64,000 nt of DNA from Lachnospiraceae bacterium (GCA_017461725.1 JAFTXG010000015.1:224680-288679); one strand, 5' to 3'. Positions 25,422 to 34,320 are shown, counted from the first letter of the stretch. The notes: a model not told the origin generated them from the sequence alone. Numbers and translations: made by a program.

Positions 25422-27414
25422 CAGTTTCCACCTCCATACAAATCGTCTCCATCAATACCCCATCCCAATAGATTCCAACATAAAATTCCTCGGGCAGCGC
25501 TAAAATTTCATCTATCCTATACCCTGCACCGAAACCGCCGCCCCCTTCAGCCATACCGTTCCATCCCGGATGTACCCGCTGCGCAAACCGCGTGCTGAAC
25601 CGCGATTGTCCGGAAAGCTCACTGCCGTTTCCAGTGTATACATCGACCATCTTCGGAAACTCCAGCTTTCCTCCCGGTTTTTCCGGTGTAGCCACCCAGA
25701 TCACAACCGCATGCTGTGGCTCAATCGGCAGCTCCCGGCGGTCACAGTCATAAGCATATCTCCGCTCAATGCTCACATAGGAAAACTCAGTTGCCGTATC
25801 AACCGTATCCGGTATCCGGCTTGTGCTGCCCCAAAAAGAGGAGGAAGTCTCATGGGAATTCGCCACCTCACATTCCTGCCATAATTCGATCAAAATCGCG
25901 CCGGTCTCCCCCTGACCAGACAAACAGATTGCAGGTTCCAGGCTCTGCCCATCTGTCACCCAACCATCGACCACCGTCTGAACTGAGCTGCATTCTTTGA
26001 CAACCCATCCCTCGTCGCAGGCCAATCTGACCCTCATCTGAATCGCTCCGCCAGTGATCGGATCACCGTTCTCGTCTCTCCTGTAATCCTCTCCATCCGG
26101 CGTGGGTATCCTGCTCATTTCAATGCGGATCACCGCCTCATAGCTGCCGTCAGCGCACTCCTTCAGATTGTAGACCGAATATTCTTCTGCATATGCACCC
26201 TCAATATCTGAGTCCAGATGATATGCCACCCATCCGTCTTGCTCCGCCGACTCCCGCATCTGCCGTTCAAGCTCAGCGTGCTCACTCAACGGGGAGGCCA
26301 GTGCCAGATACACACCGTTCTCATGAACCAGCCCTTTGACATAGGCGTCCAATGCTGCCGCCATGGTCTCGCATCGATCCAGTCTGGCCGCTGCCATGGC
26401 CTTCGGCAAATCACTCCCCCGTTTGGGATGATAGAGATCTCCATAGTTAGCCGCCGTTCCCACCAATACCGGTCCGATCAGAACAATGACACTGCACAGC
26501 GCCACGATCCCCATTCCCCTCGGATACTTCTTGAACCGTACAATTGCCTGAATCCTCCGGGCAATATTCTTCCCACCGTTGGAAATGGAGGTAGTGCCCG
26601 GCACACGGGCATACCGGTCGCAGGCCATGCCAAGCAGGATTTCTCCGTACTCCCGGCGTTCCTCCCCCTCCAGCCGTTCCAGCACCCGCTGATCACAGAG
26701 AGACTCCATGTCATTGCCGATCCGGTCAAACACCAGCTGCATAAAGGGATTAAACCAGTGCAGGCTGCGGAGCAGACACCAGAAACTATTCTGGAGAACA
26801 TCACAAAATCGAAGGTGAAGCAGCTCATGCAGCAGCACTTTCCCGTCCGGCACCTTCCCGGCAGGAATAGCCAGAACAGGCCGGAACACACCGCTGACAA
26901 AAGCCGCAGGAAGTCCGCTCACCTCCACTACCTCACAGGACCTCAGCCCGTATATCTCACAAGTCTCCCGCAGCGCCTCCACCGTCTCCGCCGAGACCGG
27001 AATCCCGCGGCTGACCAGTCGCCTTGTCCGTATCCATGCGGCAAGATATGTCACCAGCGTGACCGCCACGCCTGCCGTGTAGATCACAAACAGCCAGTCG
27101 GTTATGCTGACCGGTCTTCCGGTCGGAAGCGGAATAACCGATCTAAGCGCCACCGGTTCATACGCCGAAGCATATGCAGAATGCAGTCGGCCCTCCACCG
27201 CGCCCTTCCACATTTCAAGCCACAGGGGCAGCGAGCCAAATGTCTCCCGCTCCAGGCTGACTGGGATCAGTATCCTCAGTGCCAGTAAGCTCCACACTCC
27301 ATACTGCCATCGAGGCGACAGTTTATCGGCCATCAGCCCTTTCAGCAGCAGCAAAAGTCCCGCCGTCAGTGACACCGTCAATGATTGAAGAATGATCCCC
27401 CAGATATTCTCCAT
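25414..27414 (-). CDS. M56 membrane metallopeptidase (BlaR1/MecR1-like), copy 1
   Basis: A 666-residue paralogue of the protein at 22768; both begin MENIWGIILQ and share WQY..W..LALRIL, the HELLHLR zinc motif (about residue 195) and DMESLCDQRVLERLEGEE. A membrane helix near residue 305 precedes a C-terminal outer domain that differs more between the two copies than the protease half. It starts 2 bp after the BlaI-like gene. The pair probably arose by duplication and then took on different sensor domains. Confidence 0.82.
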   Translation of the reverse strand: MENIWGIILQSLTVSLTAGLLLLLKGLMADKLSPRWQYGVWSLLALRILIPVSLERETFGSLPLWLEMWKGAVEGRLHSAYASAYEPVALRSVIPLPTGRPVSITDWLFVIYTAGVAVTLVTYLAAWIRTRRLVSRGIPVSAETVEALRETCEIYGLRSCEVVEVSGLPAAFVSGVFRPVLAIPAGKVPDGKVLLHELLHLRFCDVLQNSFWCLLRSLHWFNPFMQLVFDRIGNDMESLCDQRVLERLEGEERREYGEILLGMACDRYARVPGTTSISNGGKNIARRIQAIVRFKKYPRGMGIVALCSVIVLIGPVLVGTAANYGDLYHPKRGSDLPKAMAAARLDRCETMAAALDAYVKGLVHENGVYLALASPLSEHAELERQMRESAEQDGWVAYHLDSDIEGAYAEEYSVYNLKECADGSYEAVIRIEMSRIPTPDGEDYRRDENGDPITGGAIQMRVRLACDEGWVVKECSSVQTVVDGWVTDGQSLEPAICLSGQGETGAILIELWQECEVANSHETSSSFWGSTSRIPDTVDTATEFSYVSIERRYAYDCDRRELPIEPQHAVVIWVATPEKPGGKLEFPKMVDVYTGNGSELSGQSRFSTRFAQRVHPGWNGMAEGGGGFGAGYRIDEILALPEEFYVGIYWDGVLMETICMEVETDD

Positions 27415-27416
27415 AG

Positions 27417-27776
27417 TTATACCTCCATCTCATCCAGCATCCGCCGCAGCTTATCCACCTCATGCTGTGAAATCTTTGATTCCTTCAGGAATGCCGCAAT
27501 CAGATCGCCTGCTGCCCCTCCGTAAACCTTCGTCAGCAATTCATCCCGCTCCTGTCTCGCACAGTCCTCCCGGCTCACCGCCGCAGAGTAGGGATGAGTC
27601 TGGGTGCGGTCGATCCGCACCAGTCCTTTGTGCTCCATGCGGGTCAGGTAAGTGAACACCGTCTTTCGGTTCCATCCCTGCACCGAGGCGAGGGCATCCG
27701 TGATCTCACCCAGAGAAAACCTCACGCCGGTCCACAAAACCTCCATCACTGACCATTCAGGTTGTGTCAGTTTCAT
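27417..27776 (-). CDS. BlaI/MecI-family transcriptional repressor
   Basis: A 119-residue winged helix-turn-helix repressor. It begins MKLTQPEWSVMEVLWTG and contains GWNRKTVFTYLTRMEHKGLV, the BlaI DNA-reading helix and wing, then a dimerisation tail. In the family the repressor dimer is cut by the partner M56 protease when a signal arrives. GAGGAGG precedes the ATG at 27776. It is first in the four-gene operon; two palindromes in its promoter are probable binding sites. Confidence 0.92.
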   Translation of the reverse strand: MKLTQPEWSVMEVLWTGVRFSLGEITDALASVQGWNRKTVFTYLTRMEHKGLVRIDRTQTHPYSAAVSREDCARQERDELLTKVYGGAAGDLIAAFLKESKISQHEVDKLRRMLDEMEV

Positions 27777-27835
27777 AAGAGTACCTCCTCTCTGCATTCA
27801 TCCTGTTACAGAATATCCTCCTGCCGTTTTTCTAA

Positions 27836-27883
27836 TTCTTACTCTCGTAAGAACATCTTACAATTGTAGGACGCATTTGTCAA
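27836..27883 (-). promoter_or_regulatory. BlaI-type operon promoter with two palindromic operators
   Basis: Minus-strand -35 TTGACA (27878-27883), 17 bp, -10 TAAGAT (27855-27860). The palindrome TACAATTGTA (27859-27868), a form of the BlaI/MecI TACA-TGTA operator, overlaps the -10 box. A second dyad TTCTTAC-TCTC-GTAAGAA (27836-27853) lies directly downstream at the transcription start. Both positions predict autorepression. Confidence 0.85.
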
Positions 27884-27935
27884 GAGAATGTGACTGATTC
27901 GTATCATTTTAAGAATTCCTGTCCCGATTCTGCAC

Positions 27936-27970
27936 AAAAAAAAGAGGATGCCTCAGTTTGAGACACCCTC
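27936..27970 (-). terminator. Intrinsic terminator of the DUF4434 gene
   Basis: GAGGGTGTCTC / GAGGCATCCTC stem with a 5-nt loop and eight T after it on the minus strand. The gap 27777-28039 otherwise holds only the BlaI promoter region. Confidence 0.9.
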
Positions 27971-28039
27971 ACCACTTATAGTCAATATTATTTTTCCTGT
28001 TCATCACATCACGGGGAATCTCCATATATGCGATTGCCC

Positions 28040-29002
28040 CTACTTCTCCGCTGCGGCTTCCAGCCAATTTTTATAATCCGTATACAATTTCTCCGCTCTC
28101 TCCGGATATCCGCACCGCGCGATCCCGCCCGGCTTGGTCATCATGCCCTGGTATGCGTAAGTGATAACCTTATCCACGAAGGGTGAGATAGCCTCCAGCT
28201 GCGCCTTCACCCGCTCCCAGGGTGCCGGCAGCAGTGCACTGTGGTACACCTTGCCCTCAAACTCAAATAGTTCCATGTCGGCCCAGATCTCCGCGCGGCC
28301 GGCTTTTTTGTGGGCTTTGTACAGCGCCTCGTAGAACGCAGCCTCCTGCTCCACCTTCACCTTCTGCACGCCCACCTCGTCCTGGTAGGCGATGATATCC
28401 AGATCCATCTGCTCCAGCTGGCGCACATACAGCTCATCCGGCGTGGTGATGCGGGTGCCGTAGGGCGCGATCATGGTCTTATTTTTTGGATTCAGCTTTC
28501 TGGCCTCCGCCGAGATAATATTGATATACTTGATAAACCGGTCGTCGAAGTGACCCATGATCTCCCACTCGTCAGGCATGTACCAGCCGGCAATGCTGGG
28601 ATGATGACCGTACATCTCGGAGATCACATTCATGGCCCGCAGTGAGCGCTTGATGACCTCGGGATCTGTGGTGTTGACCTCCGGTTTCACCCAGTCGCCG
28701 TAAAATCCCGCAGAGAGGAATACCTTCTGCCCCGTCTGGTCCGCCTCACTGAGCAGTACTTCCAGCGGATTTTCGCAGGCCAGATGCTTCGCCTTAGGAA
28801 ACTCCCCGAAATCAAAATAAGTCTCAAAATACAGCGCCGTCGCCATCAAGACCAGGGTATCCATGCCCAGCTCCGCTGTCTCGCGGACCTTCGCCCGCCA
28901 CTGCGCCTCCGTGAAGGACCACATGTCGGGATTATAGTATTTGCCCTCGGCGCGATTGTGATGCTCAAACTCAAAAAACGTTCCGGTGATCGGTTTTATC
29001 AT
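28040..29002 (-). CDS. DUF4434-type TIM-barrel protein
   Basis: A 320-residue cytosolic protein (no signal peptide) resembling the DUF4434 family, which looks like a glycoside-hydrolase barrel. Visible features: GTFFEFEHHN at the N-terminus, LGMDTLVLMATALYFET, HHPSIAGWYMPDEWE (with the acidic pair expected at a barrel strand end), LDIIAYQDEVGVQ and EIWADMELFEF. The acidic residues at strand ends fit a retaining-type hydrolase, but no activity can be claimed. AAGGAG precedes the start. It follows truA on the same strand after a run of small hairpins. Confidence 0.75.
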   Translation of the reverse strand: MIKPITGTFFEFEHHNRAEGKYYNPDMWSFTEAQWRAKVRETAELGMDTLVLMATALYFETYFDFGEFPKAKHLACENPLEVLLSEADQTGQKVFLSAGFYGDWVKPEVNTTDPEVIKRSLRAMNVISEMYGHHPSIAGWYMPDEWEIMGHFDDRFIKYINIISAEARKLNPKNKTMIAPYGTRITTPDELYVRQLEQMDLDIIAYQDEVGVQKVKVEQEAAFYEALYKAHKKAGRAEIWADMELFEFEGKVYHSALLPAPWERVKAQLEAISPFVDKVITYAYQGMMTKPGGIARCGYPERAEKLYTDYKNWLEAAAEK

Positions 29003-29063
29003 AGTGCAGACTCCTTATTTTTCCTGTTTTCAGCCGCAGTTTACCTCTCGATTTTCTGCCAGA

Positions 29064-29170
29064 GATAGACCGGCTATCTTCCCATTGCACCTCACGACCT
29101 TCGGTCGTTTCGGTCTCGGACATTCGTCCTATATCGACAGATAAATCTGTCTGGCTGTGAGCAAGCTCAC
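29064..29170. repeat. Cluster of five small perfect hairpins
   Basis: Within 107 bp: GATAG/CTATC (29064-29078), CGACC/GGTCG (29095-29107), GGAC/GTCC (29118-29129), GACAGAT/ATCTGTC (29136-29151) and GTGAGC/GCTCAC (29157-29170). All loops are 2-5 nt. None has a proper T run, so this is not a simple terminator. It lies between truA and the DUF4434 gene. Confidence 0.7.
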
Positions 29171-29180
29171 GCAGTCGGAT

Positions 29181-29945
29181 TTACCTGACGATGCACTGCT
29201 CATTGTTTTCGTGCACAATACTGACCAGCGTCAGTCCCTCCGGCGGTGCCGTCGGTCCTGCCTTCTGGCGGTCCATGGCCGCCAAAATCTCCGGGATCCG
29301 CTCCGGCTCCATGGCTCCCTGCCCAACCTTGATCAGAGTTCCGGCAATGATCCGGACCATATTGTAGAGGAAACCGCTGCCCTTCACCCGGAGGGTGATC
29401 ATCTTTCCGTCCCGGATCACCTCCACCGAGTAGACGGTGCGGACTTTGTTTTCCACCTGTGTGGCCACTGAGCAAAAGCTGGTGAAATCGTGTTCTCCCT
29501 CCAGATATTCAGCTGCCGCTGCCATACGCTCCACGTCCAGAGGCGTGTACACAAAGGTGGCATATCTGCGGTTCAACGGGTTGGGAAAAGTGTCATTCCA
29601 GATGCGGTACTCGTAGGTTTTGGTGGAGCTGCACTTTCTGGGATGGTAGTCGGCTGCCACCTCCAGAGACTCCCTCACCACAATATCCTCCGGCAATCGC
29701 TGATTGAGGGCGTAGGAAAACTTCTCCCCGGGGATACGGGACTCGGTATCGAACACGGCAATATTGCCCAGGCCATGAACGCCGGAATCGGTCCGGCTGG
29801 CCCCGATCACCGAGATATCCTCGTGGAGAAGACTGCTCAGCGCTTTATTCAGTTCACCCTCGACGGTCTTCTTCCCGGGCTGAACCTGCCAGCCGCAGTA
29901 ACCGGTGCCGTCGTAAGCGACGATCAATTTGATTCTTCTCGACAT
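29181..29945 (-). CDS. truA: tRNA pseudouridine synthase A
   Basis: A 254-residue enzyme that makes pseudouridine at positions 38-40 of the tRNA anticodon arm. The catalytic Asp lies in SRTDSGVHG; other family segments are VAYDGTGYCGWQVQP at the N-terminus and FLYNMVRIIAGTLI near the C-terminus. GAGGAAG precedes the start. It follows ecfT, as often in Firmicutes, but the ribosomal protein genes usually next to this cluster are absent. Confidence 0.97.
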   Translation of the reverse strand: MSRRIKLIVAYDGTGYCGWQVQPGKKTVEGELNKALSSLLHEDISVIGASRTDSGVHGLGNIAVFDTESRIPGEKFSYALNQRLPEDIVVRESLEVAADYHPRKCSSTKTYEYRIWNDTFPNPLNRRYATFVYTPLDVERMAAAAEYLEGEHDFTSFCSVATQVENKVRTVYSVEVIRDGKMITLRVKGSGFLYNMVRIIAGTLIKVGQGAMEPERIPEILAAMDRQKAGPTAPPEGLTLVSIVHENNEQCIVR

Positions 29946-29977
29946 TTATTCTTCCTCAGCCTGCCTTTACTCGAACT

Positions 29978-30079
29978 ATCCTTGCTCAATCAATTCTGTT
30001 TTGGTCCATCCTCACCTGATCAGTTCTCTTTCGATTTATCCTCACCCGGTCAGTTCTCTTTCAATCTATCCTCATTCAA
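29978..30079. repeat. Noncoding 30-bp tandem repeats, 3.4 copies
   Basis: Units start at 29978, 30008, 30038 and 30068. Copies 2 and 3 share ATCCTCACC..GTCAGTTCTCTTTC-A-T; copy 1 is more diverged and copy 4 partial. In the minus-strand frame each unit contains a stop codon, so they are not part of a gene. They fill much of the 267-bp gap between ecfT and truA. Confidence 0.8.
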
Positions 30080-30212
30080 CCTCATCCTCTGCGACTTCGA
30101 TAAACATCGCCGGAGCATCCGGAATCTCTCCCCACACTCCGGCGACTGATTATCTCCATTTAAATACAGGCACAGTCCATAAAAATGGCACAGCCCTCAG
30201 GATATGGTCCTG

Positions 30213-31013
30213 CTACAGAAAAATTTTCAATAGAATGATCACCATCAGATAGGCAAACAGAGCCAGATAACCGTTTCTGTCCAGTTTCGTGTAGCGCAGC
30301 GGCTTCATCTTGGTGCGGCCCTCGCCGCCCTGATAGCATCTGGCCTCCATGGCCATGGCCAGATCGGAGGCACGGCGAAACGCGGAAATGAACAGCGGCA
30401 CCAGCAGTGGAATCATATTTTTGACCCTCTCGATCAGCTTTCCGTTTTCAAAATCCGCACCGCGGGCAGTCTGTGCCTTGGTGATCTTGTCGGTCTCATC
30501 CACCAGAATCGGAATGAACCGCAGTGCAATGGACATCATCATGGCGATCTCGTGGACCGGCACCTTGATCTTTTTTAAGGGTGCCAATCCCACCTCAAGG
30601 CCGTCGGTTAACTGGTTCGGGGTGGTGGTGAAGGTCATCAGGGACGAGGCCATGATCAAAAACACCAGACGAATACTCATGTAGATGGCCCGGAAAAGCC
30701 CCTCCCAGGTGATGGTCAGTCTCCAGATCTTTACGATCGGTGTTCCCTCCACCAGAAACAGATTAAACACCGCGGAAAATAAAAGAATCATGATGATAGG
30801 CTTCAGACCGCGCATCATATAGTTCAGGGGTACCCGTGACACCTTGATCCCCCAGAACAAAAATGCAGCCGACAGCACATAAGCCAGCGGGCCCTCTGCG
30901 ATGAACAGAGCTACGATATAGATGATCGTTCCGGCCAGCTTGGTCCGCGGATCCATGCGATGGATCGGTGAATCCACCGGATAATATTGTCCCAATGTAA
31001 TTTCTTTTGCCAT
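30213..31013 (-). CDS. ecfT: ECF transporter transmembrane subunit
   Basis: A 266-residue membrane protein coupling the two EcfA ATPases to interchangeable substrate-binding S components for vitamins or metals. It has several membrane helices and two cytosolic coupling motifs of the A-R-G type: TARGADFENGK and AMEARCYQGGEGRTKMK. It starts MAKEITLGQYYPVDSPIHRM, typical for the family. GGAG precedes the start. No S component is encoded nearby, as expected for a shared module. Confidence 0.95.
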   Translation of the reverse strand: MAKEITLGQYYPVDSPIHRMDPRTKLAGTIIYIVALFIAEGPLAYVLSAAFLFWGIKVSRVPLNYMMRGLKPIIMILLFSAVFNLFLVEGTPIVKIWRLTITWEGLFRAIYMSIRLVFLIMASSLMTFTTTPNQLTDGLEVGLAPLKKIKVPVHEIAMMMSIALRFIPILVDETDKITKAQTARGADFENGKLIERVKNMIPLLVPLFISAFRRASDLAMAMEARCYQGGEGRTKMKPLRYTKLDRNGYLALFAYLMVIILLKIFL

Positions 31014-31154
31014 TTATTTCTCCATTCCGCCGAAAGTCCGACGGTACTATTTTCTTATCAATCAACCGTTTTGCCGCCCTCATCTGCTCCATAGTCATCG
31101 GCTGCAGCGATACCGCTCTCATCATCAGTCGGCATATTCCAGTCAGATTCGTTA

Positions 31155-32009
31155 TCAGTTCAGCCCAAACACTCGCGCGATCTCCGTCTCCGCCTCGTCC
31201 AGTGTGATGGCTCCGGTCTTTACCGGAATGCCCGCCTTTTCCAGAGACTCCATCACCCGGGTGACCTGAGGTACCCCCAGACCGATGTCCTCCAGCTCAT
31301 AACGGTGATGAGCAAACACCTCAGCGGGCGTTCCGTCGAACATCACACTTCCCTTATTCATGACGATCATCCGCTTCGCGTAACGGGCCACATCCTCCAT
31401 GCTGTGGGAAACCAGAACGATGGTAATCCCCTGCTCCTCATTGAGACTCCTGATCTCCTGCAGAATCTCCTCGCGGCCTTTAGGGTCAAGTCCCGCCGTG
31501 GGCTCATCCAGCACCAACACCTCCGGCTTCATGGCCAGCACACCGGCGATGGCCACGCGGCGCTTCTGTCCACCGGACAACTCGAAGGGCGAGCGCCTGT
31601 AGTAGCTCTCATCCATGCCAACCGCCTCCAGCGCCTCCTTCGCTCTGGACTCGATCTCCTCCTTTGAGAGTTTCAAATTCTTCGGCCCAAAGCAAACGTC
31701 GGTGAATATGTCCGCCTCAAACAGCTGATGCTCAGGGTACTGGAATACCAGCCCTACTTTTCCGCGAAGCTCGCGCATGGGGTAATGCTCCCTGTAAATA
31801 TCCTCATCGTTGTAATAGATTTTTCCCGACGTCGCCCGGAGCAGACCGTCCAGATGCTGGATCAGCGTGGACTTCCCGGATCCGGTGTGACCCACCAGAC
31901 CGATAAACTCACCGTCATTGATCTCCAGGGAGACGTCGTTAAGAGCCACCCTCTCCATGGGCGTTCCTTCATTATATATATGACTCACATGCTCTAATCG
32001 AATTGCCAT
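31155..32009 (-). CDS. ecfA2: ECF transporter ATPase 2
   Basis: A 284-residue ABC ATPase. Walker A is GHTGSGKST, signature ELSGGQKRRVAIAGVLA, Walker B VLVLDEPTAGLDPKG and the switch His in LVSHSMED. The start at 32009 (MAIRLEHVSHIYNEG) matches the family; a longer frame exists upstream. It forms a heterodimer with EcfA1. A 141-bp gap separates it from ecfT. Confidence 0.95.
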   Translation of the reverse strand: MAIRLEHVSHIYNEGTPMERVALNDVSLEINDGEFIGLVGHTGSGKSTLIQHLDGLLRATSGKIYYNDEDIYREHYPMRELRGKVGLVFQYPEHQLFEADIFTDVCFGPKNLKLSKEEIESRAKEALEAVGMDESYYRRSPFELSGGQKRRVAIAGVLAMKPEVLVLDEPTAGLDPKGREEILQEIRSLNEEQGITIVLVSHSMEDVARYAKRMIVMNKGSVMFDGTPAEVFAHHRYELEDIGLGVPQVTRVMESLEKAGIPVKTGAITLDEAETEIARVFGLN

Positions 32010-32107
32010 GTATCTGCCTTTCTGCCGGGCAGTTTTCTCCCTGCTGCCCACTCTCTTTGTCATTCTGCACCGTGAACAGGCGCTCATTTTCATGTCTGAT
32101 CTTTCGC

Positions 32108-32977
32108 TCACCGGGACGTGCATCCTGTGTATGCCGCCTTCAGCGCATCGGTCAACTCCTGCGTGGACAATATTCCCTCCGGGATATCCAGTCCGCGCTT
32201 CCTAAGGCGATAAGCCAGCTCGGTCACCTGAGGCACATCCAGACCGCTGTCCTTGATGACCTCAACCTGGGCAAATACCTCTCTGGGGCTACCCTCCAGC
32301 ATCTTACAGCCGTGTTTCATCACCACCACACGGTCGGCGTGAGCCGCCTCCTCCATGTAATGAGTGATCAGCACCACCGTGATCCCCTCCAGCTGATTCA
32401 GCTCGCGGACCGTGCGAATAACCTCGCTGCGTCCGTTGGGGTCCAGCATGGCCGTGGGCTCATCCAGAATAATACACCTGGGCTTCATGGCCATCACTCC
32501 GGCAATGGCCACTCTCTGCTTTTGACCGCCGGACAGACGGTTGGGGCTGCTCTTTCGGTAGGCGATCATGCCCACCTCCTCCAGACTTTTCTCCACCCGC
32601 TGCCATATCTCCTCAGTGGGAACACCCAGGTTTTCAGGGCCAAACCCCACATCCTCCTCCACGACACTGCCGATAATCTGATTGTCCGGATTCTGGAATA
32701 CCATACCGGCCGTCTGGCGGATCTTCCAGAGCTTGTCCTCGTCGGCCGTATCCATGCCGCTGATCCAGATAGCCCCCTCACTGGGGAGCAGGAGACCATT
32801 CATATGCTTTGCCAGGGTGGACTTCCCGGAACCGTTCCGGCCCAGGATCGCCACAAACTCCCCCTCATTGATCTTCAGGTCGACATCGTCCAGAGCACGG
32901 TTCTCCTCCGCCACATTGCCTTCCTCGTCGTGTTTGATATAGTTATAGATCAGATCCTTGATTTTGATCATACTCAT
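32108..32977 (-). CDS. ecfA1: ECF transporter ATPase 1
   Basis: A 289-residue ABC ATPase, first gene of the ECF module. Walker A is GRNGSGKST, signature [17 protein letters not shown], Walker [16 protein letters not shown] and switch His in LITHYMEEA; the Q-loop region [17 protein letters not shown] is characteristic of EcfA1. It has its own promoter upstream. Confidence 0.95.
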   Translation of the reverse strand: MSMIKIKDLIYNYIKHDEEGNVAEENRALDDVDLKINEGEFVAILGRNGSGKSTLAKHMNGLLLPSEGAIWISGMDTADEDKLWKIRQTAGMVFQNPDNQIIGSVVEEDVGFGPENLGVPTEEIWQRVEKSLEEVGMIAYRKSSPNRLSGGQKQRVAIAGVMAMKPRCIILDEPTAMLDPNGRSEVIRTVRELNQLEGITVVLITHYMEEAAHADRVVVMKHGCKMLEGSPREVFAQVEVIKDSGLDVPQVTELAYRLRKRGLDIPEGILSTQELTDALKAAYTGCTSR

Positions 32978-33152
32978 GTATCAATTCCTCATTTATCCTG
33001 CATTATCCGCTCAGATTCATCCTCATCAGCTCTGACCATGAACCTGATATTTACTTCTTCACATCACAATAAGTCCTCTGCAATTCGCTTCGGACCATTT
33101 ACCGGTATAATCGACCTTCGGATTACCTCAGACCTCGACTATCCACGCCTAA

Positions 33153-33181
33153 ACTTTATCATGTTTCAGCTTTCTTGTAAA
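33153..33181 (-). promoter_or_regulatory. Probable promoter of the ECF-truA operon
   Basis: TTTACA and TAAAGT with a 17-bp spacer on the minus strand, about 175 bp upstream of ecfA1. The 371-bp gap 32978-33348 between ecfA1 and the divergent HicB-like gene also has a possible plus-strand -10 box TATACT at 33266-33271 for hicB, with no clear -35; I see no gene in it. Confidence 0.6.
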
Positions 33182-33348
33182 GCAGTGATCGTTAAAGAAA
33201 AATCAACTTTTTGGAAAGCTTTTCGGAAATTGCAAATTTTAGTTCCCTAATCGGACAAAATGTTGTATACTACTATCATTCCGATGGCAACTGTTCAGCC
33301 CAACGTAGTTGTCCTGCAGGAAGTCCAAAAAGGCTCAGGAGGTCCCCT

Positions 33349-33627
33349 ATGAAATTTATCTACCCCGCCATTATCCGTAAAACCGAGAGCGGAAATTATA
33401 GAGCATTTTTCCCCGATCTGATGTACTGCGAGGCCTTCGGCGACACCGTCGAGGACGCCGTGGACAATGCCAATGACGCAGCCAGAGACTGGTTGGAGGC
33501 CGAGGTCGCCGAGGAGGAGCCGGATTTTCCTCCCGTGTCCGATATTCAGGATCTGGAAATAAAAGAAGGCGATGTTGTGAGAAACATCGCCGTGACCGTA
33601 AGGTTTTATGTGGGATGGGATGAGTAA
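33349..33627 (+). CDS. HicB-like protein, no HicA partner
   Basis: A 92-residue protein with the HicB partial RNase-H fold: MKFIYPAIIRKTESGNYRAF, FFPDLMYCEAFGDTVEDAVDNA and an acidic region. In HicAB systems HicB neutralises the HicA mRNA-cutting toxin and represses the operon. No HicA-type gene is present on either side, and the usual C-terminal DNA-binding domain is missing, so it is an orphan, common in Clostridia. CAGGAGG precedes the start at 33349. Confidence 0.85.
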   Translation: MKFIYPAIIRKTESGNYRAFFPDLMYCEAFGDTVEDAVDNANDAARDWLEAEVAEEEPDFPPVSDIQDLEIKEGDVVRNIAVTVRFYVGWDE

Positions 33628-33647
33628 AAACTCATCTCATCTTTTTT
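33614..33647 (+). terminator. Terminator overlapping the end of the HicB-like gene
   Basis: GATGGGATGAGT pairs with ACTCATCTCATC (one G-T pair) around a 4-nt loop and six T follow. The stop codon falls at the top of the stem. Confidence 0.88.
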
Positions 33648-33651
33648 ACGT

Positions 33652-34320
33652 CTATTTCTTCTTTGCCTGTGCGCGCACACGCAAAAACAGGGCCAGGCCG
33701 ATCAGCGCGCAAAGCACGGACCAACCGTGGGACATATGAAATCCGGTGGAGCCGGTATCCCGGAACCACTGATTGACAAAGCGGAAGCAGCCGTAGCTGA
33801 TCATCAGCAGGGGAAATAGCTGTCCGGGCATTTCATTTTTCCGAAGTTTTTTCCACAGCATGATAAACATGAGGACGTAGAAAATCATTTCGCTCTCCCT
33901 GGTCGGCCAGCGCAGTCCGGTGTCAAAGAACGGCAATCCGCTGCAGCACCCCCACACCAGACAGTGACACCGCATCAGAAACAGCGACGGCATGGCGTAC
34001 AGCGCAAAAATATCCATCACTCCCGCCGGTCTCAGCCGCAGCAGTACACTTGCAAGCAGCAAGATAAACGGACCGATCAGATATATCCCGTAGGTGGAAA
34101 TATTGCCGCCGTCCACGCCGGAGATCCATCCCTCAAGCTTGGCAAAGAGCATCGCACACAGCACACTGCTCACCGAATAGATCACACACAGGAGCACCAC
34201 TCCCCAGACCGAGCGCACCCCGGCTCTGTCCCGATGGATCCAAACCGCAGGCACACCGGCCAGCAGACCGGCTATGACAAATATATACAATGAGTAATTA
34301 TCAAAAAACAATTCCAGCAT
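33652..34320 (-). CDS. Lgt-like membrane protein
   Basis: A 222-residue integral membrane protein resembling prolipoprotein diacylglyceryl transferase. Several helices surround conserved-looking blocks RCHCLVWGCCSG, RWPTRESE and ISYGCFRFVNQWFRD, matching the C-x-x-GCC-G, PT...E and YG..RF..E/R blocks of Lgt. It is shorter than Lgt (usually 260-300) and I do not find the HGG block clearly, so function may differ. AGGAGAG precedes the start. Confidence 0.7.
   Translation of the reverse strand: MLELFFDNYSLYIFVIAGLLAGVPAVWIHRDRAGVRSVWGVVLLCVIYSVSSVLCAMLFAKLEGWISGVDGGNISTYGIYLIGPFILLLASVLLRLRPAGVMDIFALYAMPSLFLMRCHCLVWGCCSGLPFFDTGLRWPTRESEMIFYVLMFIMLWKKLRKNEMPGQLFPLLMISYGCFRFVNQWFRDTGSTGFHMSHGWSVLCALIGLALFLRVRAQAKKK

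Noticed and set aside
22768..27414. Beta-lactam resistance operon
   Set aside because: BlaI and M56 proteins are present but there is no beta-lactamase or PBP2a gene and no visible penicillin-binding domain in the sensors.
29978..30079. Possible CRISPR array from 30-bp period
   Set aside because: There are no unique spacers and no cas genes in the window; it is a simple tandem repeat.
30763..31125. A 120-codon minus-strand frame before ecfT
   Set aside because: Most of it overlaps ecfT in another frame and has no recognisable domain.
33349..33627. Complete HicAB toxin-antitoxin system
   Set aside because: No HicA-like gene lies within several hundred bases on either strand.
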